From Prochlorococcus marinus (GTDB lineage: Bacteria; Cyanobacteriota; Cyanobacteriia; PCC-6307; Cyanobiaceae), in the NCBI RefSeq assembly GCF_001180245.1, contig NZ_CVSV01000045.1, forward strand, positions 24,290 through 88,289: DNA of 64,000 nucleotides. The letters are read 5' to 3'. Numbering within the stretch: position 1 is the stretch's first letter; the number at the start of each line of letters is the position of its first letter. A program made the translations under genes and the position numbers. Shown here piece after piece: positions 18,190 through 27,795 of the stretch. The notes under the pieces were generated by a model. It was not told the DNA's origin. It ran no database searches and saw only the letters and a list, made by a program, of their open reading frames with translations.

Positions 18190-18637
18190 TGTTTACGATA
18201 GTTCCTATTAGTAAACCAATACCAGCAGCAATAGCTATAGATAATAGTGGTTTTTTTCTTATTGGATTTTCTATTTTTGGTCTAAGTGTATTGTTAAGTT
18301 CTTCTAATAATTCTTCTAATTGACTTTCGATAGGTTCAATTTTTTCTGCTATTTCCCAATTATTTTCACTTATTGAATCAATTATTTCAAATAGTTGGTT
18401 TTTTATTCCAGTTACTGAGGTTCCACTATGGCTGGCTATTACTTCAACTAAATCATCAATACTCCCTTTTGTGGCTTCAAGGGTTTGTTGTGCAATGTTA
18501 GGCCATTTTTCTTTGATTAAAGGTATTAAAGCGTCAATTTTTTCAAGTAACCATTTTTCTGAAATAACTTCTTTTTCAGGAAGATCAGAGTTATTTTCTT
18601 TTTCTTCTACTTCTTTGGGAGGATTGTAAATCTCCAT
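18176..18637 (-). CDS. YqjD/ElaB-like (DUF883-type) membrane-anchored protein
   Basis: The 153-residue protein is acidic and helical through its first 120 residues and ends with RKKPLLSIAIAAGIGLLIG, one C-terminal transmembrane helix. That layout, an amphipathic helix plus a glycine-rich C-terminal anchor, is that of ElaB/YqjD proteins, which tether ribosomes to the membrane in E. coli stationary phase. The overlap with the YqjE-like gene supports the assignment. Sequence identity to DUF883 outside the anchor is not obvious to me, so the family call is tentative. Confidence 0.55.
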   Translation of the reverse strand: MEIYNPPKEVEEKENNSDLPEKEVISEKWLLEKIDALIPLIKEKWPNIAQQTLEATKGSIDDLVEVIASHSGTSVTGIKNQLFEIIDSISENNWEIAEKIEPIESQLEELLEELNNTLRPKIENPIRKKPLLSIAIAAGIGLLIGTIVNSGRK

Positions 18638-18825
18638 TATTTAAACTCGTTTATTTTAAGATTAGACCCTATTTTATTAATTTGGAACCCTTATCTAAAG
18701 AATTGTTCAATTTATAAAGAATAAAAACATATAAAAGTTTATTTACATTTTATTTATCTACTCAGTTCTGCAAGAAGGTTTTGTTAAGCTATTACTGAAT
18801 TTATTAAATGAGTTTAAATTTCATC

Positions 18826-18963
18826 ATGGATATTACATTTGCAACATTAATTTTTGCATCTCGCACAATCCCTACAGATTTTGGATTAGTAGCTGCAGCT
18901 ATCGCTGGAGCTGGAAGTTTGCTATTCATTGCTTTAAGATTTGTTCCTGATGCAAGTAATTAA
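18826..18963 (+). CDS. Small one-span membrane protein, 45 residues
   Basis: A complete ORF starts at ATG 18826, or at ATG 18808 with six more residues. It reads MDITFATLIFASRTIP, then one strong transmembrane helix (FGLVAAAIAGAGSLLFIALRF) and a short acidic end. The size and shape resemble small photosystem or NDH-1 subunits, but I do not recognise it as any named one. It stands alone, with about 170 upstream bases to carry a promoter. Confidence 0.7.
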   Translation: MDITFATLIFASRTIPTDFGLVAAAIAGAGSLLFIALRFVPDASN

Positions 18964-19046
18964 ATAACAGGAACCATCTTTAATAAAATATATCTTTATC
19001 TCAACTTTGTTTTGAAAATAGATTCGATTTATTTATCAATTAGATA

Positions 19047-19409
19047 ATGAATAAATGGGTTTTGCTTGAACATAAAGTTTATTCTGCTGACTCTTTCGAT
19101 ATTCATTATGATTTTCTTGTTGAAAATGGCATAGATTGTTTAACTTGGAAATTTTTAAAACTACCTTTATTAAATCAAGCTTCGATAGAAATTTCTAAGC
19201 AGCCAAATCATAGACTTATATGGTTATCCAGAATAGAACATGAACTTTCTGAAAATAGAGGGTTTGTAAAAAGAATTGATCATGGAATATTTAAAAGCGT
19301 TTCTGATAAATTGGATTCTGAATATTATCGATTCATTTTGGATGGTGAACTTCTTTTTGGTTTGTTTGAAATTTCGGGTAATTACTGTAGATTGAGTAAA
19401 AATTATTAA
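19047..19409 (+). CDS. LigD 3'-phosphoesterase-like small protein
   Basis: This 120-residue protein resembles the stand-alone phosphoesterase (PE) domain of DNA ligase D. It has an early LLEHKVY, then FDIHYDFLVENG, like the HYDLRLE motif with a metal-binding histidine and aspartate. TWKF is in the position of the SWAVPKG segment. NHRLIWLSRIEHELSENRG and RIDHGIF follow, where PE domains have an ED-H and an EYG-GT region. PE enzymes trim 3' ends at DNA breaks. Some metal ligands of classical PE domains are not clear, so activity is uncertain. It lies just upstream of smc, same strand. Confidence 0.5.
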   Translation: MNKWVLLEHKVYSADSFDIHYDFLVENGIDCLTWKFLKLPLLNQASIEISKQPNHRLIWLSRIEHELSENRGFVKRIDHGIFKSVSDKLDSEYYRFILDGELLFGLFEISGNYCRLSKNY

Positions 19410-19485
19410 TATTCATTTATAAATAAACGTAATATTTCTATTGAGAATTTTTGCAAATTAGTTATTCTTATTTAGCTATAGAGAC

Positions 19486-22400
19486 TTGAGATTGGTACAT
19501 ATCAATCAGGTCGAGTTTGAAAATTTTAAATCTTTTGGGGGAAATGTCAAAATTCCTCTTGAAGAAGGTTTTACTGTGGTTACCGGTCCTAATGGTTCTG
19601 GGAAAAGTAATATTTTAGATGGAATTTTATTCTGTTTAGGTCTAGCTAATAGCAGAGGGATGCGGGCTGAAAGATTACCAGATCTAATAAATAACTCCAA
19701 AGTTAAAGAGGGTAAGTCATCAGAAACATCTGTATCGGTAAAATTTAATATTCAAGATTGGTCTCCAAGAGAGGACCTTCCGCCTTTGGAACTAGAAGAA
19801 GAAGAAATTGCCCTTAATAAAGGTCAAAAAGAATGGATAGTTTCTAGAAAATTAAGGCTTATGCCAGGTGGTTCTTATGCTTCTACTTATACTTCTGATG
19901 GAAAACAATGTACCTTGCAACAAATACAGAGAATATTAAGAGATATTAGTGTTGATCCTGAGGGCAGCAATGTTGTTATGCAGGGTGATGTAACAAGAAT
20001 AGTATCGATGAATAATAAAGAGAGGAGAAATCTTATTGATGAATTAGCAGGAGTCGCACTTTTTGATACAAGAATAGAACAAACTAATGCAAAATTAAAT
20101 GACGTTTTCGAAAGACAAGAAAGATGTGAAATTTTAGAAAATGAATTGAAATCTAGTAAGAGTAAGCTTGAAAAAGAATGTGAAAAAGCAAAGAGATATA
20201 AAGAGTTAAAGGCAGAACTACTACAAATAATGGAATTAGAGAAAGTTCTTATTTTTGATAAACAAGTTAAGCATGTTGAATCTATAGAAAAAAAAGAAAG
20301 TGAAATTGAAAAAAATAAAATATTATTTAATAAACAAAAAGAATCTATCAGCAAAGAAATATTAGTCTTAGAAGATGCTTTGAAAATACTGATTGATGAG
20401 CTTAAGGAAAAAGGAGAGGATAAATTGATAAAAGTCAATTCTGATATTGGAAGTATTAATTCTAACTTGAGAGAACTTGATAGGACATCAAGTCTGAATA
20501 AAGAAGAAGGTATTAAATTACAAAAACAAAGAGATGAAATTGCAATTTCTAAGAGGAATATCGAGTCAGAAAAGATGAGACAAGAAAATTTCGATGATAA
20601 TTTTTTAAATCAATTAAATTTGCAAATTGATGATCTCACTATAAAACACAAACTATCCAGAAAAAAACTATCTGATGCGGCTGGAGAGTCTGGAGAATTC
20701 TCAAAACAAAGTATCAAATTAAATGCTGAGCTTGAAAGTATAAAAAATCAAATAAATCCTTTGGAAATAAAAAAAATGAAAATTGAACAGGAAATTATTC
20801 AAAATAATATTCAAAAAGATGAGATATTGTCTCAGATTGACTCCTTAAACTTAGAGCAGCAGAAACTTTTTGAGGGAAATCAAAGAAAAAAAGAGATATC
20901 CGATTCACAGAATAAAAACTTGGCAAGTAATAGCTCAGAAATTAATTCTTTAAAAAATGAAATTGATTTATTAATTAAAACTAAATCAAGGCTAAACAAC
21001 GAGCAATTAAGGCTTGAAAAGGATTTATCTAGATTCGAAAGTAGGAAGGAAGCTTTGAACGAATCCAGAGGTTCATATGCTCTCAGAATTCTCTTAGAAG
21101 CAGGGTTAGAGGGTATACATGGTTATGTAGCTCAACTTGGAGAGGTCAGTGAGAAAAATAGATATGCATTAGAAATTGCTGCTGGAAATCGATTAGGACA
21201 AATTGTTGTTGATAATGATCATATTGCTGCTAAAGCAATTGAAATCCTTAAAAAGAAGAAAGCGGGAAGATTAACTTTCTTACCTTTAAATAGAATTAAA
21301 AGTCAAAACAAGAATTATGCAATTTCAAGATTTGAAAATTATAGGGAGAATGGATTTATTGATAAAGCTATTAATCTAATTACTTTTGATGAAGTTTATT
21401 CAGATGTTTTTCGATATGTTTTTGGAGATACTTTGGTTTTTTCAGACTTATCCTCAGCTAGGTTATCAACAAAAAAAAATAGGTTGGTTACCTTAAGTGG
21501 TGAATTATTAGAAGCAAGTGGTGCGATTACAGGAGGTAGTAAATTAAATAAAGATTTGGCTTACAGGTTTGGAATTAATAATGATATTGATGATTCCAGT
21601 CCTATAAAAGAAAGATTATTAGTTATTGAAGAAGCTTTAAAAGAGTCAAATAATGATTTGATAATAAAAAATAATAGACTTAGTAAATTAGATTATAACC
21701 GTAGTCAAATAATTGAGGATTGTGCCTCATTTAATAAAGAAATTGAAGTAAATCAAGATTCTCTTAAGGCTTTCTCGCAAAGAATTGAGGATTGTAAATC
21801 GAGATTAAATAAACTTGATACTGCTAATACTTTATTAGTTAACGAGTTAGATCATTTAAAAAATGAATTGAAGCCTTATCATGATCAGTTTTATCAATTA
21901 CAAACCATTCAAAAGGCAAATTATGAAAAAAATCAAAACTCATCATTAATAGTTTTTAATAACGATTTTAATAATCTTGATAAAAAACTTGAATTACTTA
22001 TTAAAGAGAGAGATAAATTACTAGATAAAAAGAATCAATTTGTTTTAAATAAAGAGCGTATCAATAATTCATTAAAAATTACTTTACTACAAGAAAAAAA
22101 CTTGCAGGAATCTATTCAACAACTTGCAATTTCTCATGGTGAATGGATAAAAAAAAGAGATGAATTTAAAAAAGAGCTTTTAGATCTCGATAATCAAAAA
22201 AATTCTTTAGAGAAGGATTTAGGTTTATTGAGAAGGAAAAGAGATGAATTAAACTCTTCAATTTCAAATAAAAGGCAAGAATATAATAACTATTTGTTGA
22301 AGATTGAATATCTTGAAAGGGATTTGCATTCTCTTAAAGAAGAAATGAGGAGCGAGAAAATAAAATTAGAAAATTATAAAAAAGATCTTCCTAATCCCTC

Positions 22401-23076
22401 CCCGGAGTTTGGAGAATATGAAGGAAAGAGTCTTGAGTCTTTACAATCAGAAATTTCGATCATAAATGCAAAACTTCAAAGCTTAGAACCTGTTAATATG
22501 TTGGCTCTTGATGAACTAGAAGAATTAATTGAGAGATTAAATGGTTTGCGAGAAAAATTAGAAATTCTATCTAATGAGAGATCTGAATTATTGCTGAGAA
22601 TAGAAACTGTATCTACGATGCGTCAGGAGGCTTTTATGCAAGCATTTACAGAAGTTGATAGACATTTTAGAGAAATTTTTGCAAATTTATCTGATGGAGA
22701 TGGATTTCTTCAACTTGAAAATCCTAATTCTCCTTTAGATGGAGGATTAACTTTAGTGGCTCATCCTAAGGGAAAAAATGTTAGAAGATTAGCCTCTATG
22801 TCGGGTGGGGAAAAATCGTTAACTGCTTTAAGTTTTTTATTTGCTTTGCAAAAGTATAAACCTTCACCTTTTTATGCATTAGATGAGGTTGATAGTTTTT
22901 TAGATGGTATTAATGTTGAAAGGTTGTCAAAACTAATATCGAATCAGTCATCAAATGCACAATTTATAGTCGTAAGTCATAGAAGGCCTATGATTAGTGC
23001 GTCTGAACGAACAATTGGGGTTGCGCAAGCAAGAGGTGCTAATACTCAAGTTCTTGGGTTACCAAATGCTGCATAA
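19486..23076 (+). CDS. smc: Chromosome segregation protein SMC
   Basis: At 1196 residues this is a full SMC ATPase, which folds and separates the chromosome together with ScpA/ScpB. The N-terminal head has the Walker A TGPNGSGKSN near residue 33. Long coiled coils at about 170-500 and 670-1000 flank a hinge (about 515-665). The C-terminal head carries the ABC signature SMSGGEKSL (S1106) and Walker B ALDEVD (D1133, E1134). The start is uncertain: TTG at 19486 or TTG at 19492, the latter giving the usual MVHIN opening. No scpA or scpB is adjacent. The long antisense frames inside it are shadows of coiled-coil codon use. Confidence 0.97.
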   Translation: MRLVHINQVEFENFKSFGGNVKIPLEEGFTVVTGPNGSGKSNILDGILFCLGLANSRGMRAERLPDLINNSKVKEGKSSETSVSVKFNIQDWSPREDLPPLELEEEEIALNKGQKEWIVSRKLRLMPGGSYASTYTSDGKQCTLQQIQRILRDISVDPEGSNVVMQGDVTRIVSMNNKERRNLIDELAGVALFDTRIEQTNAKLNDVFERQERCEILENELKSSKSKLEKECEKAKRYKELKAELLQIMELEKVLIFDKQVKHVESIEKKESEIEKNKILFNKQKESISKEILVLEDALKILIDELKEKGEDKLIKVNSDIGSINSNLRELDRTSSLNKEEGIKLQKQRDEIAISKRNIESEKMRQENFDDNFLNQLNLQIDDLTIKHKLSRKKLSDAAGESGEFSKQSIKLNAELESIKNQINPLEIKKMKIEQEIIQNNIQKDEILSQIDSLNLEQQKLFEGNQRKKEISDSQNKNLASNSSEINSLKNEIDLLIKTKSRLNNEQLRLEKDLSRFESRKEALNESRGSYALRILLEAGLEGIHGYVAQLGEVSEKNRYALEIAAGNRLGQIVVDNDHIAAKAIEILKKKKAGRLTFLPLNRIKSQNKNYAISRFENYRENGFIDKAINLITFDEVYSDVFRYVFGDTLVFSDLSSARLSTKKNRLVTLSGELLEASGAITGGSKLNKDLAYRFGINNDIDDSSPIKERLLVIEEALKESNNDLIIKNNRLSKLDYNRSQIIEDCASFNKEIEVNQDSLKAFSQRIEDCKSRLNKLDTANTLLVNELDHLKNELKPYHDQFYQLQTIQKANYEKNQNSSLIVFNNDFNNLDKKLELLIKERDKLLDKKNQFVLNKERINNSLKITLLQEKNLQESIQQLAISHGEWIKKRDEFKKELLDLDNQKNSLEKDLGLLRRKRDELNSSISNKRQEYNNYLLKIEYLERDLHSLKEEMRSEKIKLENYKKDLPNPSPEFGEYEGKSLESLQSEISIINAKLQSLEPVNMLALDELEELIERLNGLREKLEILSNERSELLLRIETVSTMRQEAFMQAFTEVDRHFREIFANLSDGDGFLQLENPNSPLDGGLTLVAHPKGKNVRRLASMSGGEKSLTALSFLFALQKYKPSPFYALDEVDSFLDGINVERLSKLISNQSSNAQFIVVSHRRPMISASERTIGVAQARGANTQVLGLPNAA

Positions 23077-23121
23077 ACACACTTTTTTAAATTTATACGT
23101 CAGAATGATAAAAAGAAATTT

Positions 23122-24177
23122 ATGAGCTTGTCTAACACATCCGCTAATAAGAATCTCCCTAACTCGGTTCCTAGTGAACGCTTATGGTTAAGGTCAGAAT
23201 TAATGGGAACACAAGTGATAACTACTGATACTGGGAGGCGGCTTGGCGTAGTTGGCGAAGTTGTTGTTGATATCGATAGAAGAGAGGTGGTCGCTTTGGG
23301 ACTAAGAGATAATCCACTAACAAGATTTTTACCAGGTTTGCCAAAATGGATGCCTTTAGAAAGTATAAAACAAGTTGGAGATGTCATATTAGTTGACTCC
23401 CTAGATTCTTTAAGTGAGACTTTTACTCCAGAAAGATATGGGAAGGTAATTAATTGTCAAGTGATTACAGAATCTGGACAACTTTTAGGAAGAGTCCTTG
23501 GTTTTTCTTTTGATATTGAGACTGGGGATTTGATATCTCTTGTTATGGGTGCTGTTGGGGTTCCGCTTTTAGGTGAGGGAGTTTTAAGTACTTGGGAAAT
23601 ACCTGTTGAGGAAATTGTAAGTAGTGGTACCGATAGGATTATTGTTTATGAAGGCGCTGAAGAGAAATTAAAGCAACTAAGTAGTGGATTACTTGAGAAA
23701 CTTGGAGTCGGGGGTTCTTCATGGGATGAAAGGGAAGTAAATGGATACTCAGCAAATCTTGTACCTGTTGAGAATCAGTTACTTTCAGGTTCTGAATCAG
23801 AACAGCAAAACAATTTAGTCGAGGAATATGAGGAAGTTGTTGAACAAAATGATTATGAAGATGATTATGAAGATGATTATGAAGATGAACTCGAATATGT
23901 TGAAATAAACGGTTCTGCAGAGGAAATAAATAACAGAAAAAAGTTATACATGGATAATGATTATTCTGATCAGATCGAGGATCAAAATAGTTTTAATCAA
24001 ATAGATGAAAAAAACAATATTGATTTAAAGCAAAAGAAACAATCAACTACTAATTTAGCTTCTAAAAGACCAATTCAAAATGCAACTGAAACTTTAGATA
24101 TTGAACCCCTGAATGAACAAAATTTAGTTCAAGAAAATAAAAAATCAGAAAAGTTTGAAATTGATGATCCTTGGTAG
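23122..24177 (+). CDS. PRC-barrel domain protein with acidic tail
   Basis: Residues about 25-95 and 105-180 are two PRC-barrel domains. Each holds a G-R-x-L-G turn (TDTGRRLGVVGEVVVDID and ESGQLLGRVLGFSFDIETG). The second half is low-complexity and acidic, including three near-perfect YEDD repeats around residue 245, and looks disordered. PRC barrels occur in photosynthetic reaction-centre H subunits and RNA maturation proteins. In cyanobacteria this two-barrel type has no firm role. The gene starts 45 bases after smc on the same strand, so the two may share a transcript. Confidence 0.82.
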   Translation: MSLSNTSANKNLPNSVPSERLWLRSELMGTQVITTDTGRRLGVVGEVVVDIDRREVVALGLRDNPLTRFLPGLPKWMPLESIKQVGDVILVDSLDSLSETFTPERYGKVINCQVITESGQLLGRVLGFSFDIETGDLISLVMGAVGVPLLGEGVLSTWEIPVEEIVSSGTDRIIVYEGAEEKLKQLSSGLLEKLGVGGSSWDEREVNGYSANLVPVENQLLSGSESEQQNNLVEEYEEVVEQNDYEDDYEDDYEDELEYVEINGSAEEINNRKKLYMDNDYSDQIEDQNSFNQIDEKNNIDLKQKKQSTTNLASKRPIQNATETLDIEPLNEQNLVQENKKSEKFEIDDPW

Positions 24178-24180
24178 TTG

Positions 24181-25446
24181 TTAAAGTTTTTTTATTGAAT
24201 TTATAATAATAGAAGCAAGTTTTTTTGCAGCACCTTTCTCGCCTCTTTCTTTATGTAGATTATCCCTAATACTTTTTAACTGATCTCTATTTTCAATAAG
24301 AACTAATACTTCATTTGCAATTTTTATTGGCGAAATATTACCTATCCTTTCAGGGACAATCATTCTTTTAGCTTTAATATTTGGCCAAGCAAAAAATTTC
24401 TTTTTTTTAAAATAGAAATTTTTAATTATAAAAGTTAGGAATCTATTTATGAATGAAATTTTTCCAATTAATCCAAAAATACCATCCCAAGCATTCATCA
24501 TATTTAAATGTTGAGTTGGCAAAACAACTAACATTGGAAGACTAATTGCTGCTAATTCTGCAGTATTTGCTCCTACAGTTGTAATTGCAAGATCACATTC
24601 TTTTAATATTTCATAGCAAGGATGTTTCTTGATAAGATAGATCTTTGTATTGTTTGATGTTTCAATTACATAATCAAAACGAAAGTCTTTGGAGTTTTTA
24701 ATTGTTTTTATTCTTGATGAGTAATATTTAGCAATTGGATTTTTGTTGCTTTGAAAAAATAAAAATTCACTTTTATCAGTAGTTGGGGCAATGGGAATTA
24801 TGAAATTTATATTATGATTTTCTTCAGCGATATGATCTGCAACTTCTAAGAAGAAAGGAATTCCAACTGAAAGCTTTGCTTTCTTAGAACCAGGCAACAA
24901 TGCAATGTAGTGTTTTTCTTTATTTCTTAATGATATTTCGCTATTAAGTTTGATATCTGCCATCAAATCGCCAATGATTTTACATTTATATTTATATCTT
25001 TTTGGTATTAACTCTTTTACTTTTACATTCATTGCAGCAATTTCGTTGGTCCATTTAGGCCATCGCGAAACCCATTCAGCATATGTGATATTTATATAAC
25101 CTAATCTTTTAGCTAATAAAATGCTCCAAAATTGATCCCCACCAAGGAAAATAACTACTCCCTTTTTTGGCCAATTAGCAAAAGATTGTGGCTTTATTAA
25201 TAATTTCCAAAAACTTTTAGATTTTGTAATTAATTCGAATTTATTCCATGAATTTGCAACTAAAAATTCTTTACCAGTGGCATTTGGGCAAGGAACAAGG
25301 ACTAATCTTATAGTGAGCTCGTGTTTATCTTCATTACATTGTGATTTATTTAATTTGTTTAGCTCATCAACTACAGGATTTACCCATGTAGTTAATTCAC
25401 CAGGACCATTGGAGATTATAACTACTGCAACTGATTTTTTTTTCAT
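24181..25446 (-). CDS. LpxB-related glycosyltransferase-like protein
   Basis: The protein has about 421 residues. The opening VAVVIISNGPGELTTWVNP is the variant of the LpxB N-terminus found in the lipid-A-disaccharide synthase-related family of cyanobacteria. ALLPGSKKAKL and TTVGANTAELAAISLPMLVVLPTQ are the UDP-sugar binding and second Rossmann segments. A membrane-associated transferase is expected, but substrate and product are unknown. The ORF extends into the tRNA-Leu gene, so I placed the start at ATG 25446; ATG 25467, just behind the tRNA, is possible. It converges with the PRC-barrel gene. Confidence 0.72.
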   Translation of the reverse strand: MKKKSVAVVIISNGPGELTTWVNPVVDELNKLNKSQCNEDKHELTIRLVLVPCPNATGKEFLVANSWNKFELITKSKSFWKLLIKPQSFANWPKKGVVIFLGGDQFWSILLAKRLGYINITYAEWVSRWPKWTNEIAAMNVKVKELIPKRYKYKCKIIGDLMADIKLNSEISLRNKEKHYIALLPGSKKAKLSVGIPFFLEVADHIAEENHNINFIIPIAPTTDKSEFLFFQSNKNPIAKYYSSRIKTIKNSKDFRFDYVIETSNNTKIYLIKKHPCYEILKECDLAITTVGANTAELAAISLPMLVVLPTQHLNMMNAWDGIFGLIGKISFINRFLTFIIKNFYFKKKKFFAWPNIKAKRMIVPERIGNISPIKIANEVLVLIENRDQLKSIRDNLHKERGEKGAAKKLASIIINSIKKL

Positions 25447-25471
25447 TGCAGTTAAACCTGAATACATTAAA

Positions 25472-25553
25472 TGCGGACGGCGAGACTTGAACTCGCAAGG
25501 CCGAAGCCACACGCTCCTTAGACGTGCGCGTCTACCAATTCCGCCACGTCCGC
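25472..25553 (-). tRNA. tRNA-Leu, anticodon AAG as read
   Basis: An 82-base type II tRNA folds cleanly. Acceptor strand GCGGACG pairs with CGTCCGC. The D arm contains AATTGGTAGACGC, as in bacterial tRNA-Leu. The anticodon stem CACGT/GCGTG encloses loop CTAAGGA, giving AAG at positions 34-36. A long variable arm has GGC-TTCG-GCC, and the T arm is GCGAG-TTCAAGT-CTCGC. CCA is not encoded. The U31-G39 closing pair is a wobble. The leader upstream carries an AGGGTTT/AAACCCT hairpin. Confidence 0.95.
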
Positions 25554-25813
25554 AAAGGGTTTTCAGCAACCAGGGGATACCTAAACCCTAAAAATATCAT
25601 ACATTATTGGCTGAAATAAGAATGTAGTTAGAAAAGGGTTTTTTTGAATATAATGAAAAATTTTTCTATTGCATAAAACAAATATTTATACATATATAAC
25701 GTTTTAGGTTGTATTGTAAAAAATGTCCTCTGATCACTAAAAAATTTTGTTGAATACTTTGGCAAATAATTTTTTATTTTAAGTCATTTCATTTCTTCAA
25801 TTTTATTTTCATA
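25554..25813. promoter_or_regulatory. Gap between tRNA-Leu and accC, divergent promoters
   Basis: This 260-bp AT-rich gap holds no gene. AGGGTTT at 25556-25562, AAACCCT at 25583-25589 and AGGGTTT at 25635-25641 can pair in two alternative ways. On the minus strand TATGAT (plus 25597-25602) is a plausible -10 for the tRNA. No clear accC promoter could be fixed. Confidence 0.35.
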
Positions 25814-27163
25814 ATGGTTGAAAAAGTTTTAATTGCTAATCGTGGAGAAATAGCTTTACGAATTGTAAGAAGTTGTAGAGAACTAGGTATTGCGACCGTT
25901 GCAGTTTTTAGCACTGTAGATAAAAAAGCATTGCATGTTCAGCTTGCTGATGAGGCGGTTTGCGTTGGAGATTCATTAAGTAATAAGAGTTATTTAAATA
26001 TTCCAAATATACTTGCTGCTGCTACTTCGAGAGGAGTTGATGCTATACATCCTGGTTATGGATTTCTTGCGGAAAATGATAAATTTGCTGAGATGTGTAA
26101 CGATCATGGCATAGTTTTTATTGGCCCATCTCCTAAAGCTATTAGATCTATGGGAGATAAATCTACAGCTAAAGAAACTATGGAGGCAGTTGGAGTTCCA
26201 ACTGTACCTGGAAGTAAAGGCTTGTTATCAAATGTTGATGAGGCTTATAAATTGGCAGACGATATTGGCTATCCGGTAATTATTAAAGCGACTGCTGGAG
26301 GAGGTGGAAGAGGTATGAGGTTAGTTGAAAAATCTGATAATCTCGAAAAAATGTTTAAAGCAGCTCAAGGCGAAGCAGAAGCAGCTTTTGGTAATGATGG
26401 TTTATATATGGAGAAATTTATAAAGAAGCCAAGACATGTAGAAATTCAAATTTTGGCCGATAGGTCGGGTAATGTTGTTCATTTAGGAGAGCGAGATTGT
26501 TCAGTTCAAAGAAGACATCAGAAGTTACTAGAAGAGTCTCCTAGTCCTGCAATTAACACTGAGCTAAGAAAAAAAATGGGTAACGCAGCTATTGCTGCTG
26601 CAAAAAGTATCGGCTACGAAGGAGCGGGTACAGTTGAATTTTTGGTTGACGATGATAATAATTTTTATTTTATGGAAATGAATACTAGGATTCAAGTTGA
26701 ACATCCTGTGACTGAAATGGTTACAGGAGTTGATTTAATAGCTGAGCAAATTAAAATCGCAAGCGGAGCAAACTTGGAATTTAATCAGGACGATATCCAT
26801 TTAAACGGTCATGCCATTGAATGTAGAATCAATGCTGAAGATCCTTCTCACAATTTCCGACCATCGCCTGGAAAAATAACTGGGTGGCTTCCTCCTGGCG
26901 GGCCTGGTGTAAGGGTGGATAGTCATGTTTATACAGGCTATGAAATACCTCCTTTCTATGACTCATTAATTGGTAAACTAATAGTCTGGGGAAAAGATCG
27001 TAATACGGCAATTAAACGTATGAATAGGGCTTTAAATGAATGTGCAGTAACAGGTATTCCTACAACAATCAACTTTCATCTAACTTTACTGAATAAATCT
27101 AAATTTAAGCAGGGTAAGATACATACAAAATATGTAGAGGAAGAATTATTGCCAAATTACTGA
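25814..27163 (+). CDS. accC: Biotin carboxylase subunit of acetyl-CoA carboxylase
   Basis: AccC carboxylates the biotin on AccB with bicarbonate and ATP, the first half of malonyl-CoA synthesis. The 449-residue protein has the N-terminal [15 protein letters not shown], the ATP-grasp glycine loop [12 protein letters not shown], the carboxylation segment [16 protein letters not shown], and the metal-binding [16 protein letters not shown]. Length is exactly that of the bacterial subunit, with no fused biotin domain. An ATG at 25814 gives the standard start. It converges with the YggT gene. Confidence 0.98.
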   Translation: MVEKVLIANRGEIALRIVRSCRELGIATVAVFSTVDKKALHVQLADEAVCVGDSLSNKSYLNIPNILAAATSRGVDAIHPGYGFLAENDKFAEMCNDHGIVFIGPSPKAIRSMGDKSTAKETMEAVGVPTVPGSKGLLSNVDEAYKLADDIGYPVIIKATAGGGGRGMRLVEKSDNLEKMFKAAQGEAEAAFGNDGLYMEKFIKKPRHVEIQILADRSGNVVHLGERDCSVQRRHQKLLEESPSPAINTELRKKMGNAAIAAAKSIGYEGAGTVEFLVDDDNNFYFMEMNTRIQVEHPVTEMVTGVDLIAEQIKIASGANLEFNQDDIHLNGHAIECRINAEDPSHNFRPSPGKITGWLPPGGPGVRVDSHVYTGYEIPPFYDSLIGKLIVWGKDRNTAIKRMNRALNECAVTGIPTTINFHLTLLNKSKFKQGKIHTKYVEEELLPNY

Positions 27164-27180
27164 GAAATAATTAAATGATT

Positions 27181-27495
27181 TTATGAAATATGTGCATACA
27201 ATGCAAGTTTTACAAGACCTTGCTGACCGACTAAAATTTCTCTTAAAAAGCTTATAATTCCGATCCAAATTACGGGTCCAACATCAACGCCTCCAATTGG
27301 AGGAATTAGTTTTCTTGTCAAATTAAGAATAGAGCTTGATGGTATTGAAATTAATAACCACAAACCTTTACTTAAATCAATTTTTGGATACCAAGTAAGT
27401 ATTAATCTAATTAGAAAAACTATAGTTAGATATGAAAGAGAAATTCCTAAACTAATATCTAAAATTTGAAGAGAGTTTACAAGCAAGGAAATCAC
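27181..27495 (-). CDS. YggT-family membrane protein
   Basis: The 104-residue protein has two transmembrane segments separated by the YggT signature IRLILTWYPKIDLSKGLW, and LTRKLIPPIGGVDVGPVIW leads into the second. Relatives in cyanobacteria and plastids (Ycf19/CCB3 group) are linked to cytochrome b6 heme attachment or thylakoid organisation. Which role applies here is not known. It is convergent with accC and divergent from psbX. Confidence 0.85.
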   Translation of the reverse strand: MISLLVNSLQILDISLGISLSYLTIVFLIRLILTWYPKIDLSKGLWLLISIPSSSILNLTRKLIPPIGGVDVGPVIWIGIISFLREILVGQQGLVKLALYAHIS

Positions 27496-27576
27496 AATTA
27501 TTTAATTCATCTTAATAAATAACCCATTGAAACGTATTTAATTCGTATTATAAATTGAGAATTTAATATTTAAAAA

Positions 27577-27762
27577 GTGCTTCAAATCTCAAATTTATTG
27601 TTAGCCGCAGATTTTTCTGCAGAAGTTGCAAATAATTCCGCTGTCGGAATGATAGGTAGTTTTATAGCAGCTGCTTTACTTATCGTTATTCCAGCCACTG
27701 CATTTTTGATTTTTGTTAGCCAGAAAGATTCCCTCGATCGCACTTCTACTGGAAGACGCTAG
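27577..27762 (+). CDS. psbX: Photosystem II protein PsbX
   Basis: This 61-residue protein has one transmembrane helix ending in [19 protein letters not shown], which matches the conserved PsbX end (VIPAT..L.F.SQKD). PsbX is a single-span subunit near cytochrome b559 and the QB site of photosystem II. The N-terminus is longer than the roughly 40 residues of freshwater forms, as is usual in Prochlorococcus. It starts with GTG at 27577. ycf66 follows 80 bases downstream. Confidence 0.88.
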   Translation: MLQISNLLLAADFSAEVANNSAVGMIGSFIAAALLIVIPATAFLIFVSQKDSLDRTSTGRR

Positions 27763-27795
27763 TTTTTGTAGAAGTTTTAAGTACACTATATATAT

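Noticed and set aside
19887..20438. 183-residue antisense ORF inside smc
   Set aside because: It is serine/leucine/phenylalanine-rich, the mirror of lysine/glutamate coiled-coil codons, and lies in a conserved SMC frame.
25447..25569. N-terminal extension of the LpxB-like ORF
   Set aside because: The first 34 residues are read from the tRNA-Leu gene, so the true start must lie at or after 25467.
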